Source: an uncultured Clostridia bacterium
Lineage (GTDB): Bacteria; Bacillota; Clostridia; Oscillospirales; JAAYOS01
Direction: 5' to 3'
Assembly: GCA_947631015.1 (NCBI GenBank)
Contig: CANRJS010000020.1
Coordinates: forward strand, 1-39,501
DNA: 39,501 nucleotides
How positions within the stretch are numbered: position 1 is the first letter of the stretch; every line of letters begins with the position of its first letter. The position numbers were made by a program, and so were the translations under genes. The notes under the pieces are model-generated. The model had not been told where the DNA came from, ran no database searches, and saw only the letters and a program-made list of their open reading frames with translations. Below are positions 31,325 to 39,501 of the stretch, piece by piece.

Positions 31325-32674
31325 TCACTCTGGTCGGGACGCTTCTTCGCCGGAGGGAACGTCCTCCTTCGCGAGGAGACGTACCTCGACGGCGGCCTCG
31401 CCCTCGCGCGCGGCGAAACCCTCCGCCGCCGCGTAACCGGGCACGGCGGCGACGGCGCCGTTCTCGTCGACGACGAGCGGGAAGCCGTCCCGCTCGCGCG
31501 CCGGTATCTTCAGTTCGATCATCAGCTTCTTTACGGGCTTCGTGACGCCGCGTCCCGCCGCGCGGAACCCGTCCCCTACGGCGCGTGTGCGGACGGAGTA
31601 GCGCCGGTCCGCGCGGAGAAAGACCGCGCGGCCGGAATCAAAGCCGCCGCCGCTTTTCGCCTTCGGCGCGACTGTCTCGCGGAAGCAGACGGAGTACCGC
31701 CGCGAGCCGCCGCGAGAGAATACGAGCGCGACGTAGACGCGGCGGGCGGTAATGCCGTGCGGCAGACTGACTGCGGCGGAAGGGTCGCTTGAGCGGCAGA
31801 GCGCGTACAGCGCCTCGGTGTGCGTCCGTTCGAGCGAGCCGCCGCCCGCGCGGACGTGCGCGAGCCGCAGGGCGCGGAGCGCCACCGGCCTCGGCGCGGC
31901 AAGCACCGTCTCTACCGAAAGAGAGACTTCGCCGTCCGCGCACTCGAGCTCGGCCGCGTCGAGAAGTGCCGAAGCCTCGCGCGCAAGGTGCTCCTCGTCC
32001 GCGCGGAGCGACTCCGCCGCGGCGCATATATGCTCGACGGCGGCGCTGTTCGCCGCCGTGAGGCGCGGCATCACCTCGCGGCGGATGAAGTTCCGCGTGT
32101 AGTCGGTGGAGGCGTTCGTGCTGTCCTCGACGTGCGGGATGCCGCGCTCCCCGAGGAACGCAAGTATCTCCGCGCGCGTCGCCGCGAGCAGCGGACGGAC
32201 GACCGTCACCCCCTCCGCGAGCCAGCGCTCGGGCGGGATACCGGCGGCGCCGGCGGCGCCCGCGCCGCGTATGAGGTTCATAAGGACGGTCTCGGCGTTG
32301 TCGTTTGCGTTGTGCGCCGTCGCGACGCGCTCAAAGCCGCCGGCGCGCGCGGCGCAGACAAGCTCCTCATAGCGGACGCGCCGCGCGGCGTCCTCGATGC
32401 TCTCGCCGCGCCGCGCCTCGGCGCGGACGTCGCGCCGCGCGGCGGTGAAGGGAACGCCGAGCCTGTGGCAGAGCTCGCGGCAGAACGCCTCGTCGCGGTC
32501 GCTCTCCGCGCCGCGCAGACAGTGGTTGACGTGCGCGGCGGCGATCGTCTCCGCGCCGAATTTTTCGCATAAAGCGGCAAGCAGCGCCGCCGAATCCGCG
32601 CCGCCGCTGAGGGCGACGAGTAACCTCGCGCCCCACTCGGGACGGTATGCGCGTAAAAGGTGGGCTGCCTGCAT
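31325..32674 (-). CDS. tilS: tRNA(Ile)-lysidine synthase
   Basis: 449-residue N-type ATP pyrophosphatase that converts the wobble C of tRNA-Ile(CAU) to lysidine so that it reads AUA. The PP-loop SGGADS lies at 23-28; HVNHCLRG, ATAHNANDNAETVLMNLIRGAG and the second-domain linker follow family order. The C-terminal TilS domain includes VRTRAVGDGFR and KPVKKLMIELKIP. The ATG at 32674 has AGGAG 7 nt upstream. It lies 54 bp after dnaB on the same strand. AUA is a frequent Ile codon in this window, so the enzyme is well used. Confidence 0.96.
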   Translation of the reverse strand: MQAAHLLRAYRPEWGARLLVALSGGADSAALLAALCEKFGAETIAAAHVNHCLRGAESDRDEAFCRELCHRLGVPFTAARRDVRAEARRGESIEDAARRVRYEELVCAARAGGFERVATAHNANDNAETVLMNLIRGAGAAGAAGIPPERWLAEGVTVVRPLLAATRAEILAFLGERGIPHVEDSTNASTDYTRNFIRREVMPRLTAANSAAVEHICAAAESLRADEEHLAREASALLDAAELECADGEVSLSVETVLAAPRPVALRALRLAHVRAGGGSLERTHTEALYALCRSSDPSAAVSLPHGITARRVYVALVFSRGGSRRYSVCFRETVAPKAKSGGGFDSGRAVFLRADRRYSVRTRAVGDGFRAAGRGVTKPVKKLMIELKIPARERDGFPLVVDENGAVAAVPGYAAAEGFAAREGEAAVEVRLLAKEDVPSGEEASRPE

Positions 32675-32728
32675 ATTTGTCTCCTGTTTTGGCCGCGGAC
32701 GCGGCGTTTGTTTGCTTTCCGCCGGCGG

Positions 32729-34069
32729 CTATCCGGGCTCGCTGCCGTCGTACCGGTTCTCCGGTTGTGTAAAGAGCGAGAACTGCGGCATGAACTTCAG
32801 CCTTATCGTGCCGGTCCTGCCGTGGCGGTTCTTTGCCACGTTCAGCTCCGCGAAGCTGCGGTTCGGGGACTCCGGGTTGTAGTAGTCGTCGCGGTAGAGG
32901 AACATGATGACGTCCGCGTCCTGCTCTATCGCGCCGGACTCGCGCAGATCGGAGAGCATCGGGCGCTTGTCCTGACGCTTCTCGTTCGCACGGGAGAGCT
33001 GGCTGAGGCAGAGGACGGGGACGTTCAGCTCCTTTGCCATTATCTTGAGCGAGCGGCTCATCTCGCTCACCTCCTGGGTGCGGTTGTCGCTTCTGCGGGA
33101 GCCGGTAGTCATAAGCTGGAGGTAGTCTATCACTACGAGGCCGAGATTCTTTATCCGGCGGCACTTCGCCTTCATCTCGGCGGGGGTGATGCCCGGATTG
33201 TCGTCTATGAGTATCCCGAGACGGCTGAGACGTTCGGACGCCGGCGCGACCTCGTTCCAGTCCTCGGGCGAAAGCGTGCCGGTTATCAGCTTGTTCGAGT
33301 CGATGAGGCTCTCTGTCGCGAGCGCGCGGGTCGCAAGCTGCTCTGCGGACATTTCGAGCGAGAAGAACACGATGTCCTTACCGCTCTTCTTCGCGGCGGA
33401 GAGAGCCATGTTGAGCGCGATGGTCGTCTTGCCCATACCGGGGCGGCAGGCGATGAGCACGAGGTCGCTCTTGTTGAGGCCGGTGATTATCTGGTCGAGT
33501 TCGCCGAAGCCGGTGGTGAGGCCGGGAAGCTCGCCGGGGTGCTGCGCGAGCTCGTCGATGCGGTCGTACACCTCGACGAGCACCTCGCCCATCGTGCGGA
33601 AGGAGCCGGTGGTCCGCCCCTGACGTATGTCGTATATCCGCTGCTCCGCGTAGTCGAGGACGGCGGAGGCGGCCTCCTCGCCCTCGCGCGCCATCGAGTC
33701 TATCTCTCCCGCCGCCTCGAGCACCGAGCGCAGGAGCGCCTTGTCCCGCACTATCTCGGCGTAGTAGCGGACGTTCGCAGAGGTCGGCGTGACCTCGAGA
33801 AGCTGCCGTATGTAGTCCTCCGAGGCCTCGCTTCTAACGCCGCGCGACTCCATGCGGTCGAGCAGCGTTATCGGGTCTATCGGCTGAGAGAGGGTGAACA
33901 TCTGGTGAATGGTCGCGAATATCTCGCGGTTCTCACGCAGATAGAAGTCCTCCGGCTTCAGCAGCTCTATCACTTCGGCAACGCAGCGGCTGTCAAGGAT
34001 CATCGAGCCTATGACGGACTGCTCCGCCTCGACATTCTGCGGCGCGCGGCGCGCGTTGAATTCATCCAT
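32729..34069 (-). CDS. dnaB: Replicative DNA helicase
   Basis: 446-residue hexameric helicase (DnaB; called DnaC in B. subtilis). N-terminal domain with PQNVEAEQSVIGSMIL and, in the RecA-like domain, Walker A CRPGMGKT (208-215; first position often Ala), FFSLEMSAEQL, LGLVVIDYLQLM (Walker B) and the late motif LSQLSRANEKR with DLRESGAIEQDADVIMFLYR. No intein or insertion is seen. It begins 17 bp after rplI, in the conserved gdpP-rplI-dnaB order, and GAGG precedes its ATG. Confidence 0.97.
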   Translation of the reverse strand: MDEFNARRAPQNVEAEQSVIGSMILDSRCVAEVIELLKPEDFYLRENREIFATIHQMFTLSQPIDPITLLDRMESRGVRSEASEDYIRQLLEVTPTSANVRYYAEIVRDKALLRSVLEAAGEIDSMAREGEEAASAVLDYAEQRIYDIRQGRTTGSFRTMGEVLVEVYDRIDELAQHPGELPGLTTGFGELDQIITGLNKSDLVLIACRPGMGKTTIALNMALSAAKKSGKDIVFFSLEMSAEQLATRALATESLIDSNKLITGTLSPEDWNEVAPASERLSRLGILIDDNPGITPAEMKAKCRRIKNLGLVVIDYLQLMTTGSRRSDNRTQEVSEMSRSLKIMAKELNVPVLCLSQLSRANEKRQDKRPMLSDLRESGAIEQDADVIMFLYRDDYYNPESPNRSFAELNVAKNRHGRTGTIRLKFMPQFSLFTQPENRYDGSEPG

Positions 34070-34086
34070 CCTGCGGTATCCTCAGA

Positions 34087-34530
34087 TCACTCCGTGACCT
34101 GGACTATTATCGTCCCCTCTATCCCGAAGCCGAGGCGGGCGGGCACCTGAACGGTGCCGTACTGCTTTATCGGGTCGGGGAGGACTATCTTGCGCTTGTC
34201 TATGGCGATTCCGTGCTGACGCTCGAGCGCGTCCGCTATCTCCTTGGAGGTGATCGAGCCGAAGAGCTTTCCGCCAGCGCCGGCCTTCGCCTCAACGCGC
34301 ACGCTTATGCTCTCAAGCTGCTTTGCGATGCTCTCCGCCGCCGCCTTCTCACGAGCTTCCTGGTCGATGCGCGCGAGCTCCTTCATCTTGGCGGTGTTGA
34401 GCGCGTCTGCTGTGGCGGGCTTGGCAAGCCCGCGCGGGAAGAGAAAATTCCTCGCGTATCCGTCGCTTACCTTGACTATCTGACCCTTCTTGCCCTGACC
34501 CTTGACGTCCTCCAAAAGTAATACCTGCAT
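34087..34530 (-). CDS. rplI: 50S ribosomal protein L9
   Basis: 147-residue protein of the L1-stalk base. The N-terminal domain [19 protein letters not shown] with [12 protein letters not shown] is diagnostic. A long connecting helix (about 42-75) and a C-terminal domain with [15 protein letters not shown] follow. CGGAGG stands before the ATG. It sits between gdpP (92-bp gap) and dnaB (17-bp gap). Confidence 0.97.
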   Translation of the reverse strand: MQVLLLEDVKGQGKKGQIVKVSDGYARNFLFPRGLAKPATADALNTAKMKELARIDQEAREKAAAESIAKQLESISVRVEAKAGAGGKLFGSITSKEIADALERQHGIAIDKRKIVLPDPIKQYGTVQVPARLGFGIEGTIIVQVTE

Positions 34531-34622
34531 TATATATGACCTCCGATCATTTTATTCGACTGCGAAACGGAACCCCGCCGTCCCCGGAAACGACCCGCGT
34601 CGTGCGCCGCGGGCTCCGCGTC

Positions 34623-36668
34623 CTAACCGGGCTTGTTTGCGTTCTGCTTTGCGGCGCCTTCGTCCGCGAGGTAGTTGTCGATGGCGCGGTACAGGCGTCC
34701 CATGACTATCTCGGGGCTCTCGCCGGTTATCTGCGCGCCCGCCATGTTGAGGTGGCCGCCTCCGCCGAGCTTCTCAAGAATGACCTGCACGTTTATGTTC
34801 CCGAGCGAACGCGCGGAAATTACTATCTGCCCCCCGGACGGGAACACGATGAAGCTCGCCTGAACACCGGTTATCGTCAGCAGCTCGTCCGCCGCCTGCG
34901 CCGCCGTGACACGGTCTTCCTCCTCCTCGCACAGCACCGTCGCCATGACGCTGCGGTAGAGCGTCGCCTTCGCGGTGATGCGGCAGCGCTCTGAGTACTG
35001 CTCTATCGGCGTCTGGAACAGCCGCTTTATCTCGATGGGATCCGCACCCGCGAGACGGAGCGACGCTGCCGCCTCGAAGGTCCGCACGCCGGTGCGCATG
35101 GTGAAGCTCTTGGTGTCAAGCTCGATGCCGGCGAGCAGCGCCTCGGCCTCGGAGCGGAGGAGCCTCGGCGCCGGTTCGATGTAGCTTATCAGCTCGACGA
35201 CGAGCTCGCTTGCGGAGCTGGCGTAGGGCTCGTGCAGATTGAGCGCGGCGTTTGAGATGTAGCTCGCGGCGCGGCGGTGGTGGTCTATGACCGCGATGCG
35301 GTTCGCGCTCTCGAGCAGCTCCTGCGCCTCGGTGACCTCGGGACGGTTCACGTCCACTATCACGAGCAGCGACTTCGGGTCGAGCGCTATCATCGCGTCG
35401 GAGGGCGAGACGAACACCCCCGCGTACTCGGGCTGCCGCTCGAGCTTTTCGACGAGCACGCGCGCGGCGGTGACGTTTCGGTCAAGGACTATGTGTGCCT
35501 CCACACCGAGCGCGCGGCAGATGCAGACAACGCCCGCCGCCGCGCCTACGCTGTCGAGGTCGGAGTTCTTGTGGCCCATCACGAACACGCGGCTCGAGTC
35601 CCGCGCGAGGCGGCAGAGCGCGTTTGCCGTGACACGGCTGCGTATCTTCGTGCGCTTTTCGAGCTCCTGCGTCCGTCCGCCGTAGAAGGAGAAGTTCAGC
35701 TTGTTCTTTATGACCGCCTGGTCTCCGCCGCGGCTGAGCGCCATATCTATGCCGAGCGACGCGAACCCGAACATCTCCCGGAGGTTCGCGCCCTCTACGC
35801 CGAAGCCGATGCTGAGCGTCACGGGTATGTCCCGCGAGACTATCTGCTTTGCCGCGTCGAGTATCGAGAACTTGCCCTCGATGAAGCGGTCGAGCGTGGA
35901 ACGGTCGCAGAGCATGAGGTAGCGGTCACGGTCGTACTTCTTCAGAACACAGTCGCTGTCGCCCGTCCACTCGTTTATCTTGTCGTCGACGGCGGCGAGG
36001 ATGGCGCTCTTCTGCGTCTCCGAAATGTCCTTGTTTATCTCGTCGTAGTTGTCTATCTGGATTATGCCGACAACCGGGCGCGTCGCCGCGTATATCTCGC
36101 GCAGGCGGTGGAACTCGGTGCAGTCGATGAAGTAAAGGGTGCCTATCACTCCGCGCCCCGCGCCGCTCACGTCGGTGGAGCCGCAGACGGTGTACCACTT
36201 CTCGCCGATGCGGACGGGGGACGGCGCTTCGTTCCCGCCGTCGGTGAGCCACGCGAGACTGAAGTCGGGCAGGACGTCCGCAAGACGGAACTCAAACGAA
36301 TGCTCGCGCTCGCCCGTCATCTGCGTGAAAGCGGCGTTCGTCCAGATTATCTCGCCCGAGCCGGTCTGGATTATCGCGGTGGGGAACGGCGTCTCTATAA
36401 CCGCGTTCTTCGCCTCGTCCACGCCGCCGGCGATGCGGTCGATGTAGCGCATTATCTCGGCCTTGCGGCGGTTCGCGTAGCGGAGGTAGGCGGCAAACTC
36501 CGCCGCGCCCAGAGCTATGCCGATGACGGCCATCACTGTCATCGTGATCTTGTTTCCGTCGAGCAGAGCGACGACCGTCAGCGCCGCGCAGTAAAGGAAG
36601 AACACGATAAAGTAGCTGCGAAGTCCCGGTTCGATGAACCGCTGAAGCCTCGACCGGCGTTTTGCCAT
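34623..36668 (-). CDS. gdpP: Cyclic-di-AMP phosphodiesterase GdpP
   Basis: 681-residue membrane enzyme that hydrolyses c-di-AMP to pApA. Two N-terminal helices (about 17-36 and 40-60), a PAS-like domain (about 80-185, NAAFTQMTGE), a degenerate GGDEF domain (about 195-330) lacking the GGDEF motif, and a DHH/DHHA1 phosphoesterase. The DHH motifs are intact: GHKNSDLDSVG (His366, Asp370, Asp372), VDVNRP (Asp439), IDHHRR (Asp462, His463, His464) and GGGHLNMAG near the C-terminus. It opens the gdpP-rplI-dnaB run and has its own promoter. It probably sets the ligand level for DarA, encoded at 18255-18587. Confidence 0.96.
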   Translation of the reverse strand: MAKRRSRLQRFIEPGLRSYFIVFFLYCAALTVVALLDGNKITMTVMAVIGIALGAAEFAAYLRYANRRKAEIMRYIDRIAGGVDEAKNAVIETPFPTAIIQTGSGEIIWTNAAFTQMTGEREHSFEFRLADVLPDFSLAWLTDGGNEAPSPVRIGEKWYTVCGSTDVSGAGRGVIGTLYFIDCTEFHRLREIYAATRPVVGIIQIDNYDEINKDISETQKSAILAAVDDKINEWTGDSDCVLKKYDRDRYLMLCDRSTLDRFIEGKFSILDAAKQIVSRDIPVTLSIGFGVEGANLREMFGFASLGIDMALSRGGDQAVIKNKLNFSFYGGRTQELEKRTKIRSRVTANALCRLARDSSRVFVMGHKNSDLDSVGAAAGVVCICRALGVEAHIVLDRNVTAARVLVEKLERQPEYAGVFVSPSDAMIALDPKSLLVIVDVNRPEVTEAQELLESANRIAVIDHHRRAASYISNAALNLHEPYASSASELVVELISYIEPAPRLLRSEAEALLAGIELDTKSFTMRTGVRTFEAAASLRLAGADPIEIKRLFQTPIEQYSERCRITAKATLYRSVMATVLCEEEEDRVTAAQAADELLTITGVQASFIVFPSGGQIVISARSLGNINVQVILEKLGGGGHLNMAGAQITGESPEIVMGRLYRAIDNYLADEGAAKQNANKPG

Positions 36669-36754
36669 CCGGCATCACCCCTTTCCTCCGCGCCTTCGGC
36701 TCCCGCGCACGCCGGCCGAAGGCGAAAATAAATTGCGACAATTACAGATACTAT

Positions 36755-36783
36755 ATTATAGCACGGATTTCCGCGGCTTGCAA
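36755..36783 (-). promoter_or_regulatory. Promoter of gdpP-rplI-dnaB
   Basis: On the minus strand TTGCAA (36778-36783) and TATAAT (36755-36760) are 17 bp apart, about 85 nt before the gdpP start. Confidence 0.75.
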
Positions 36784-36867
36784 TCTTTTTGCGCGCGCCG
36801 CCTGCGGACGCGCGGCGCGGCGAAAAATTTTCCTGCGCGCGGGCTATGTTAGTATTGACAAACATGG

Positions 36868-36984
36868 TATAATAATCGCAGAGCGATTATTATACTTTGA
36901 TTCAAAGCCGTTTTGCTCCCGCCCTTCGGGCGGAACCGCAAAACATGGCACATTATACCATATCGCTCTGCGATATGGTATAAT
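36868..36984 (+). repeat. Three-hairpin intergenic repeat, copy 2
   Basis: Same order as at 3954-4066. H1 arms TATAATAATCGC (36868-36879) and complement; H2 with CCGTTTTGC and an inner GCCC/GGGC tip; H3 with 15-bp arms ATTATACCATATCGC (36952-36966) and complement. Several differences from copy 1 are paired (GTCC/GGAC against GCCC/GGGC; TCATAT/ATATGA against CCATAT/ATATGG). It ends in the extended -10 TGGTATAAT, 72 nt before iscS. The gap 36669-37056 otherwise holds only the gdpP promoter. Confidence 0.88.
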
Positions 36985-37056
36985 AATCGCAGACGGATAT
37001 TGCGCCGCGACGGAGGGCATTTTGCCCCGGCGAGCGTGTTAGAAAGAGGAATGACG

Positions 37057-38247
37057 ATGGAAAAACGCAGAATTTATGCGGACAACGCGGCGACGACAAA
37101 GCTCTGTGACGCCGCGTTCGAGGCGATGCTCCCGTGGCTGCGCGACGACTACGGTAACCCTTCGAGCGTATACGAGGCGGCGCGGGTATCACGCCGCGCG
37201 ATAGAGGCCGCCCGTGCGGACATGGCGGCGGCGCTCGGCGCGAAGCCGAACGAGATCTACTTCACCTCCGGCGGCACCGAGGGAGACAACTGGGCGATAA
37301 AGGGCGTTGCCGCAAACGCGAAGGACAAGAAGCACATCATAATCTCCGCGATAGAGCACCACGCCGTGAGCGAATCCGCGCACGCGCTCGAGCGTTACGG
37401 CTTTGAAGTGACCGAGCTCGGCGTGGACGAGTACGGGCGCGTCTCGCCGGACGACCTCAGGAGCGTCATACGGGACGACACCTGTCTCGTCTCGATAATG
37501 CTCGCGAATAACGAGATAGGTACGATAGAGCCGATAAAGGAGCTCGCGGCGGTGGCACACGAGCGCGGCGTCCTGTTCCACACCGACGCGGTGCAGGCCG
37601 TCGGCCACATCCCGATAGACGTGAAGGAGCTCGGCGTGGATATGCTGTCGCTTTCGGCGCACAAGTTCCACGGGCCGAAGGGCTGCGGCGCGTTCTACCT
37701 CCGCACGGGGCTCCGTATAGCGAACCTGATAGACGGCGGGGGCCACGAGCGCAGAAGGCGCTCCGGCACCGAAAACGTCGCCTCGATATGCGGCATGGCG
37801 GCGGCACTGAAGCAGCAGACCGAGGGCATGGAGGAGCGGAACAAGCGTCTTTCGGCGCTCCGCGACCGTCTCTACTCGCAGATACTCGAGCTGCCCTACT
37901 CTCAGCCGACCGGCCACCCGACCGACCGTCTCCCGTCCTGCGTGTCGGTAGTGATAAACGGCATCGAGGGCGAAGGAATGATCCTCGGCCTTGACGAGCT
38001 CGGCATACAGGCGTCGAGCGGCTCGGCATGCACGAGCGGCTCGCTCGACCCGTCCCACGTCCTGCTCGCGATAGGTCTCAAGCACGAGATAGCGCACGGC
38101 AGTCTGCGCCTCACCTTCGGCGAGGACGCGACCGAGGAGGACATCGACTATATCGCGGACTCGGTAAAGCAGGTCGTCGGGCGCCTGCGCGCGATGAGCC
38201 CGGTCTGGGACTCGGCAAACAACAAGCCGCTGGAGTTCAAGGCGTAA
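37057..38247 (+). CDS. iscS: Cysteine desulfurase (IscS/NifS type)
   Basis: 396-residue PLP enzyme that takes sulfur from cysteine for Fe-S clusters and thiolated tRNAs. YADNAATT at the start, SGGTEGDN, His101 in EHHAV, Asp177 and Gln180 in HTDAVQ, PLP lysine Lys203 in SAHKFHGPKG, and the persulfide Cys325 in SSGSACTSGS, the class-I long loop. Of two close ATGs I take 37057, 6 nt from AGAGGA; the one at 37051 touches that site. The scaffold gene iscU follows 121 bp later. No iscR regulator precedes it; the upstream gap holds the three-hairpin repeat with its extended -10. Confidence 0.95.
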   Translation: MEKRRIYADNAATTKLCDAAFEAMLPWLRDDYGNPSSVYEAARVSRRAIEAARADMAAALGAKPNEIYFTSGGTEGDNWAIKGVAANAKDKKHIIISAIEHHAVSESAHALERYGFEVTELGVDEYGRVSPDDLRSVIRDDTCLVSIMLANNEIGTIEPIKELAAVAHERGVLFHTDAVQAVGHIPIDVKELGVDMLSLSAHKFHGPKGCGAFYLRTGLRIANLIDGGGHERRRRSGTENVASICGMAAALKQQTEGMEERNKRLSALRDRLYSQILELPYSQPTGHPTDRLPSCVSVVINGIEGEGMILGLDELGIQASSGSACTSGSLDPSHVLLAIGLKHEIAHGSLRLTFGEDATEEDIDYIADSVKQVVGRLRAMSPVWDSANNKPLEFKA

Positions 38248-38368
38248 ATACTTTTTGTCATACACGTCAGGATATATACCATTCGTAATACAATACCCGC
38301 AAAAGCGGCGCGGACGCGCACCGTCCGCAGACCGAGCTTTAGCGGCAGTCGAGAGAAAGGAGAACACT

Positions 38369-38800
38369 ATGCTCTATTCCGAAAAGGTCATGGATCACTT
38401 CGCGCACCCGCGCAACGTCGGCGAGCTGCCGGATGCGAACGCTGTCGGCACCGTCGGCAACCCGAAGTGCGGCGACATAATGCAGATGATGCTGAAGATC
38501 GAGAACGACGTCATCGTTGACGTCAAGTTCAAGACCTTCGGCTGCGGCGCGGCGATAGCCACGTCCTCGATGGCGACCGAGCTCGTCAAGGGCGCGACCA
38601 TTCAGGAGGCGCTCGCGCTTACGAACAAGGCGGTCATGGAGGCTCTGGACGGGCTTCCGGCGGTCAAGGTACACTGCTCGGTGCTCGCCGAGCAGGCTAT
38701 ACGCGCCGCGATAAGCGACTATTACCGCCGCCAGGGCATCGACCCGGTGCCGATAGTCGGCGAGCTCGAGGACCACGATGAGGAGGTCCCGGAGGACTAA
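38369..38800 (+). CDS. iscU: Iron-sulfur cluster scaffold protein (IscU/NifU N-terminal type)
   Basis: 143 residues. Cluster-ligand residues Cys34 and Asp36 (NPKCGD), Cys59 (TFGCGAA) and Cys103 (VHCSVLAE) stand in IscU order. The start MLYSEKVMDHFAHPRNVGEL is typical of the NifU-like proteins paired with NifS in Clostridia. It lacks the LPPVK chaperone motif of proteobacterial IscU (GLPAVKVHCS stands there) and has an acidic tail. AAAGGAG precedes the ATG. The 121-bp gap after iscS contains no clear promoter, so co-transcription is likely. Confidence 0.93.
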   Translation: MLYSEKVMDHFAHPRNVGELPDANAVGTVGNPKCGDIMQMMLKIENDVIVDVKFKTFGCGAAIATSSMATELVKGATIQEALALTNKAVMEALDGLPAVKVHCSVLAEQAIRAAISDYYRRQGIDPVPIVGELEDHDEEVPED

Positions 38801-38835
38801 GTCGCGGGCGAAGTCCGCTGCCGCTTCACGGAGCA

Positions 38836-39040
38836 AGCCCCGCACCCATCCAGCGGGGCAGACCCCGCAGGCATCTGCGGGGGCGACCCCGCGTCCCTGA
38901 TTGAGGCAGAGCCTCACCGGTACTTTGCAGGGATTGCATCCCCACTCCTCTAGCGGGGAAGCCCCGCAGGAATCTGCGAGGGCGACCCCGCGTCCTTGGT
39001 AGAGCGGAGCTCTACCGACACCTTCGCGGGGCTGTGCCGC
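38836..39040. repeat. Two GC-rich tandem repeat units of about 100 bp
   Basis: Units share GCGGGG (38853 and 38953), CCCCGCAGG, ATCTGCG and GGCGACCCCGCGTCC in the same order, about 100 bp apart, with divergence between. No reading frame across both units looks like a protein. Two units without identical repeats and unique spacers do not make a CRISPR array. Confidence 0.7.
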
Positions 39041-39070
39041 CCCGCACCCCTGCGCTACTTTTTGCTCGCG

Positions 39071-39501
39071 CAAAAAGTAGCCAAAAAGCGCGCTTAAGGG
39101 AGAGGGCTTCGCCCTCTCCCTTAATAATCCCTCTCCTGAATACGACACAACACCATTACCCCCAGAGTATGACGATACTCTGTATCAAACAAATTTATCA
39201 TCCGACCGGGTGAGTTTCTGGGGATACAACATCCGACTTTCCCACTGTATTCGACAACATCGAACAGTTCCTGCGTAGTAGAAATAAAAGTCCGGTCCTA
39301 CGCTCACACTATAAGCGTAATGCAGACACCATCCCAAGAAAACGGAACTTTCGGTTCTAGTGGAAAGTATGAGCGGGGCACGTTTTTACTAAGCTACGGA
39401 CATACGTCCCGCGTAGCAGAGGCCTTCCGGTCAAAGGAAAGAGGGGTACAAAGGGGAGAAAACTTTGTTTTCTCCCCTTTGTGTGCTTTTTGGTTACTTT
39501 T
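39071..39501. other. Gene-free segment bounded by inverted flanking motifs
   Basis: On the left, AAAAAGTAGCCAAAAAGCGC then a 14-bp-arm hairpin (39094-39124, TTAAGGGAGAGGGC). On the right, inverted, a 16-bp-arm hairpin (39448-39482, ACAAAGGGGAGAAAAC) then GTGCTTTTTGGTTACTTTT to the window edge. Between them about 320 bp of distinctly lower GC, with stop codons in all frames and no tRNA or rRNA recognised. It may be a small mobile element or a non-coding RNA locus; the right end may be incomplete. Confidence 0.4.

Noticed and set aside
38836-39040. Possible CRISPR array
   Set aside because: Only two divergent 100-bp units, with no short identical repeats or unique spacers and no cas gene.

Overview
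The window reads as chromosomal DNA of a high-GC member of the Bacillota, most likely a Clostridia/Oscillospirales-type gut or anaerobic bacterium. The evidence is strong AGGAGG ribosome sites, frequent TTG starts, SLH-domain surface proteins, the gene orders gdpP-rplI-dnaB, tilS-hpt-ftsH and (speA-like)-darA-holB, and an IscS/IscU pair. The species cannot be named from sequence alone. Most housekeeping genes here belong to sets that lie near oriC in Bacillus-like genomes, but no dnaN, recF, gyrB or DnaA-box cluster is visible.

Layout. 1-4 kb: a small tyrosine recombinase, then a leftward operon of a folate-type ECF S component, a zinc-ribbon membrane protein, a MazG-like pyrophosphohydrolase and a DnaA whose DNA-recognition motif is unusual. 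4-11 kb: an OmpR/histidine-kinase pair followed by a GldA/GldF/GldG-like ABC exporter set ending in a DUF4340 protein. 11-15 kb: rnhA, an XRE-TPR regulator coupled to an RCC1-propeller lipoprotein, and repeat-filled gaps. 15-19.4 kb: ymdB facing an operon of an AEC transporter, an Orn/Lys/Arg decarboxylase-type enzyme, the c-di-AMP receptor DarA and the delta' clamp-loader subunit.

19.4-26.8 kb is the most interesting part. Two long SLH-domain S-layer paralogues lie tail to tail. Their leader, signal peptide and first SLH sequence match over 277 bp with one mismatch, in inverted orientation. Only one copy has a visible promoter, and it sits just outside the shared block. A complete integrase-type tyrosine recombinase lies beside the copy without a promoter. 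This is the layout expected of an invertible S-layer switch, like the slpA/slpB system of Lactobacillus acidophilus.

27-36.7 kb: a Q/P-rich membrane protein on the + strand, then a leftward run gdpP, rplI, dnaB, tilS, hpt, ftsH (c-di-AMP hydrolysis, ribosome, replication, AUA decoding, purine salvage, membrane proteolysis). Repeat elements separate tilS, hpt and ftsH. 37-38.8 kb: iscS-iscU. 38.8-39.5 kb: non-coding repeats with no gene recognised.

The gaps carry several short repeat families: a 268-274 bp element with terminal inverted repeats (two copies), a three-hairpin element of about 115 bp ending in an extended -10 promoter (two copies), and a modular family with a constant leader followed by hairpins whose stem sequence varies. 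All assignments come from reading the sequence; no database search was run.
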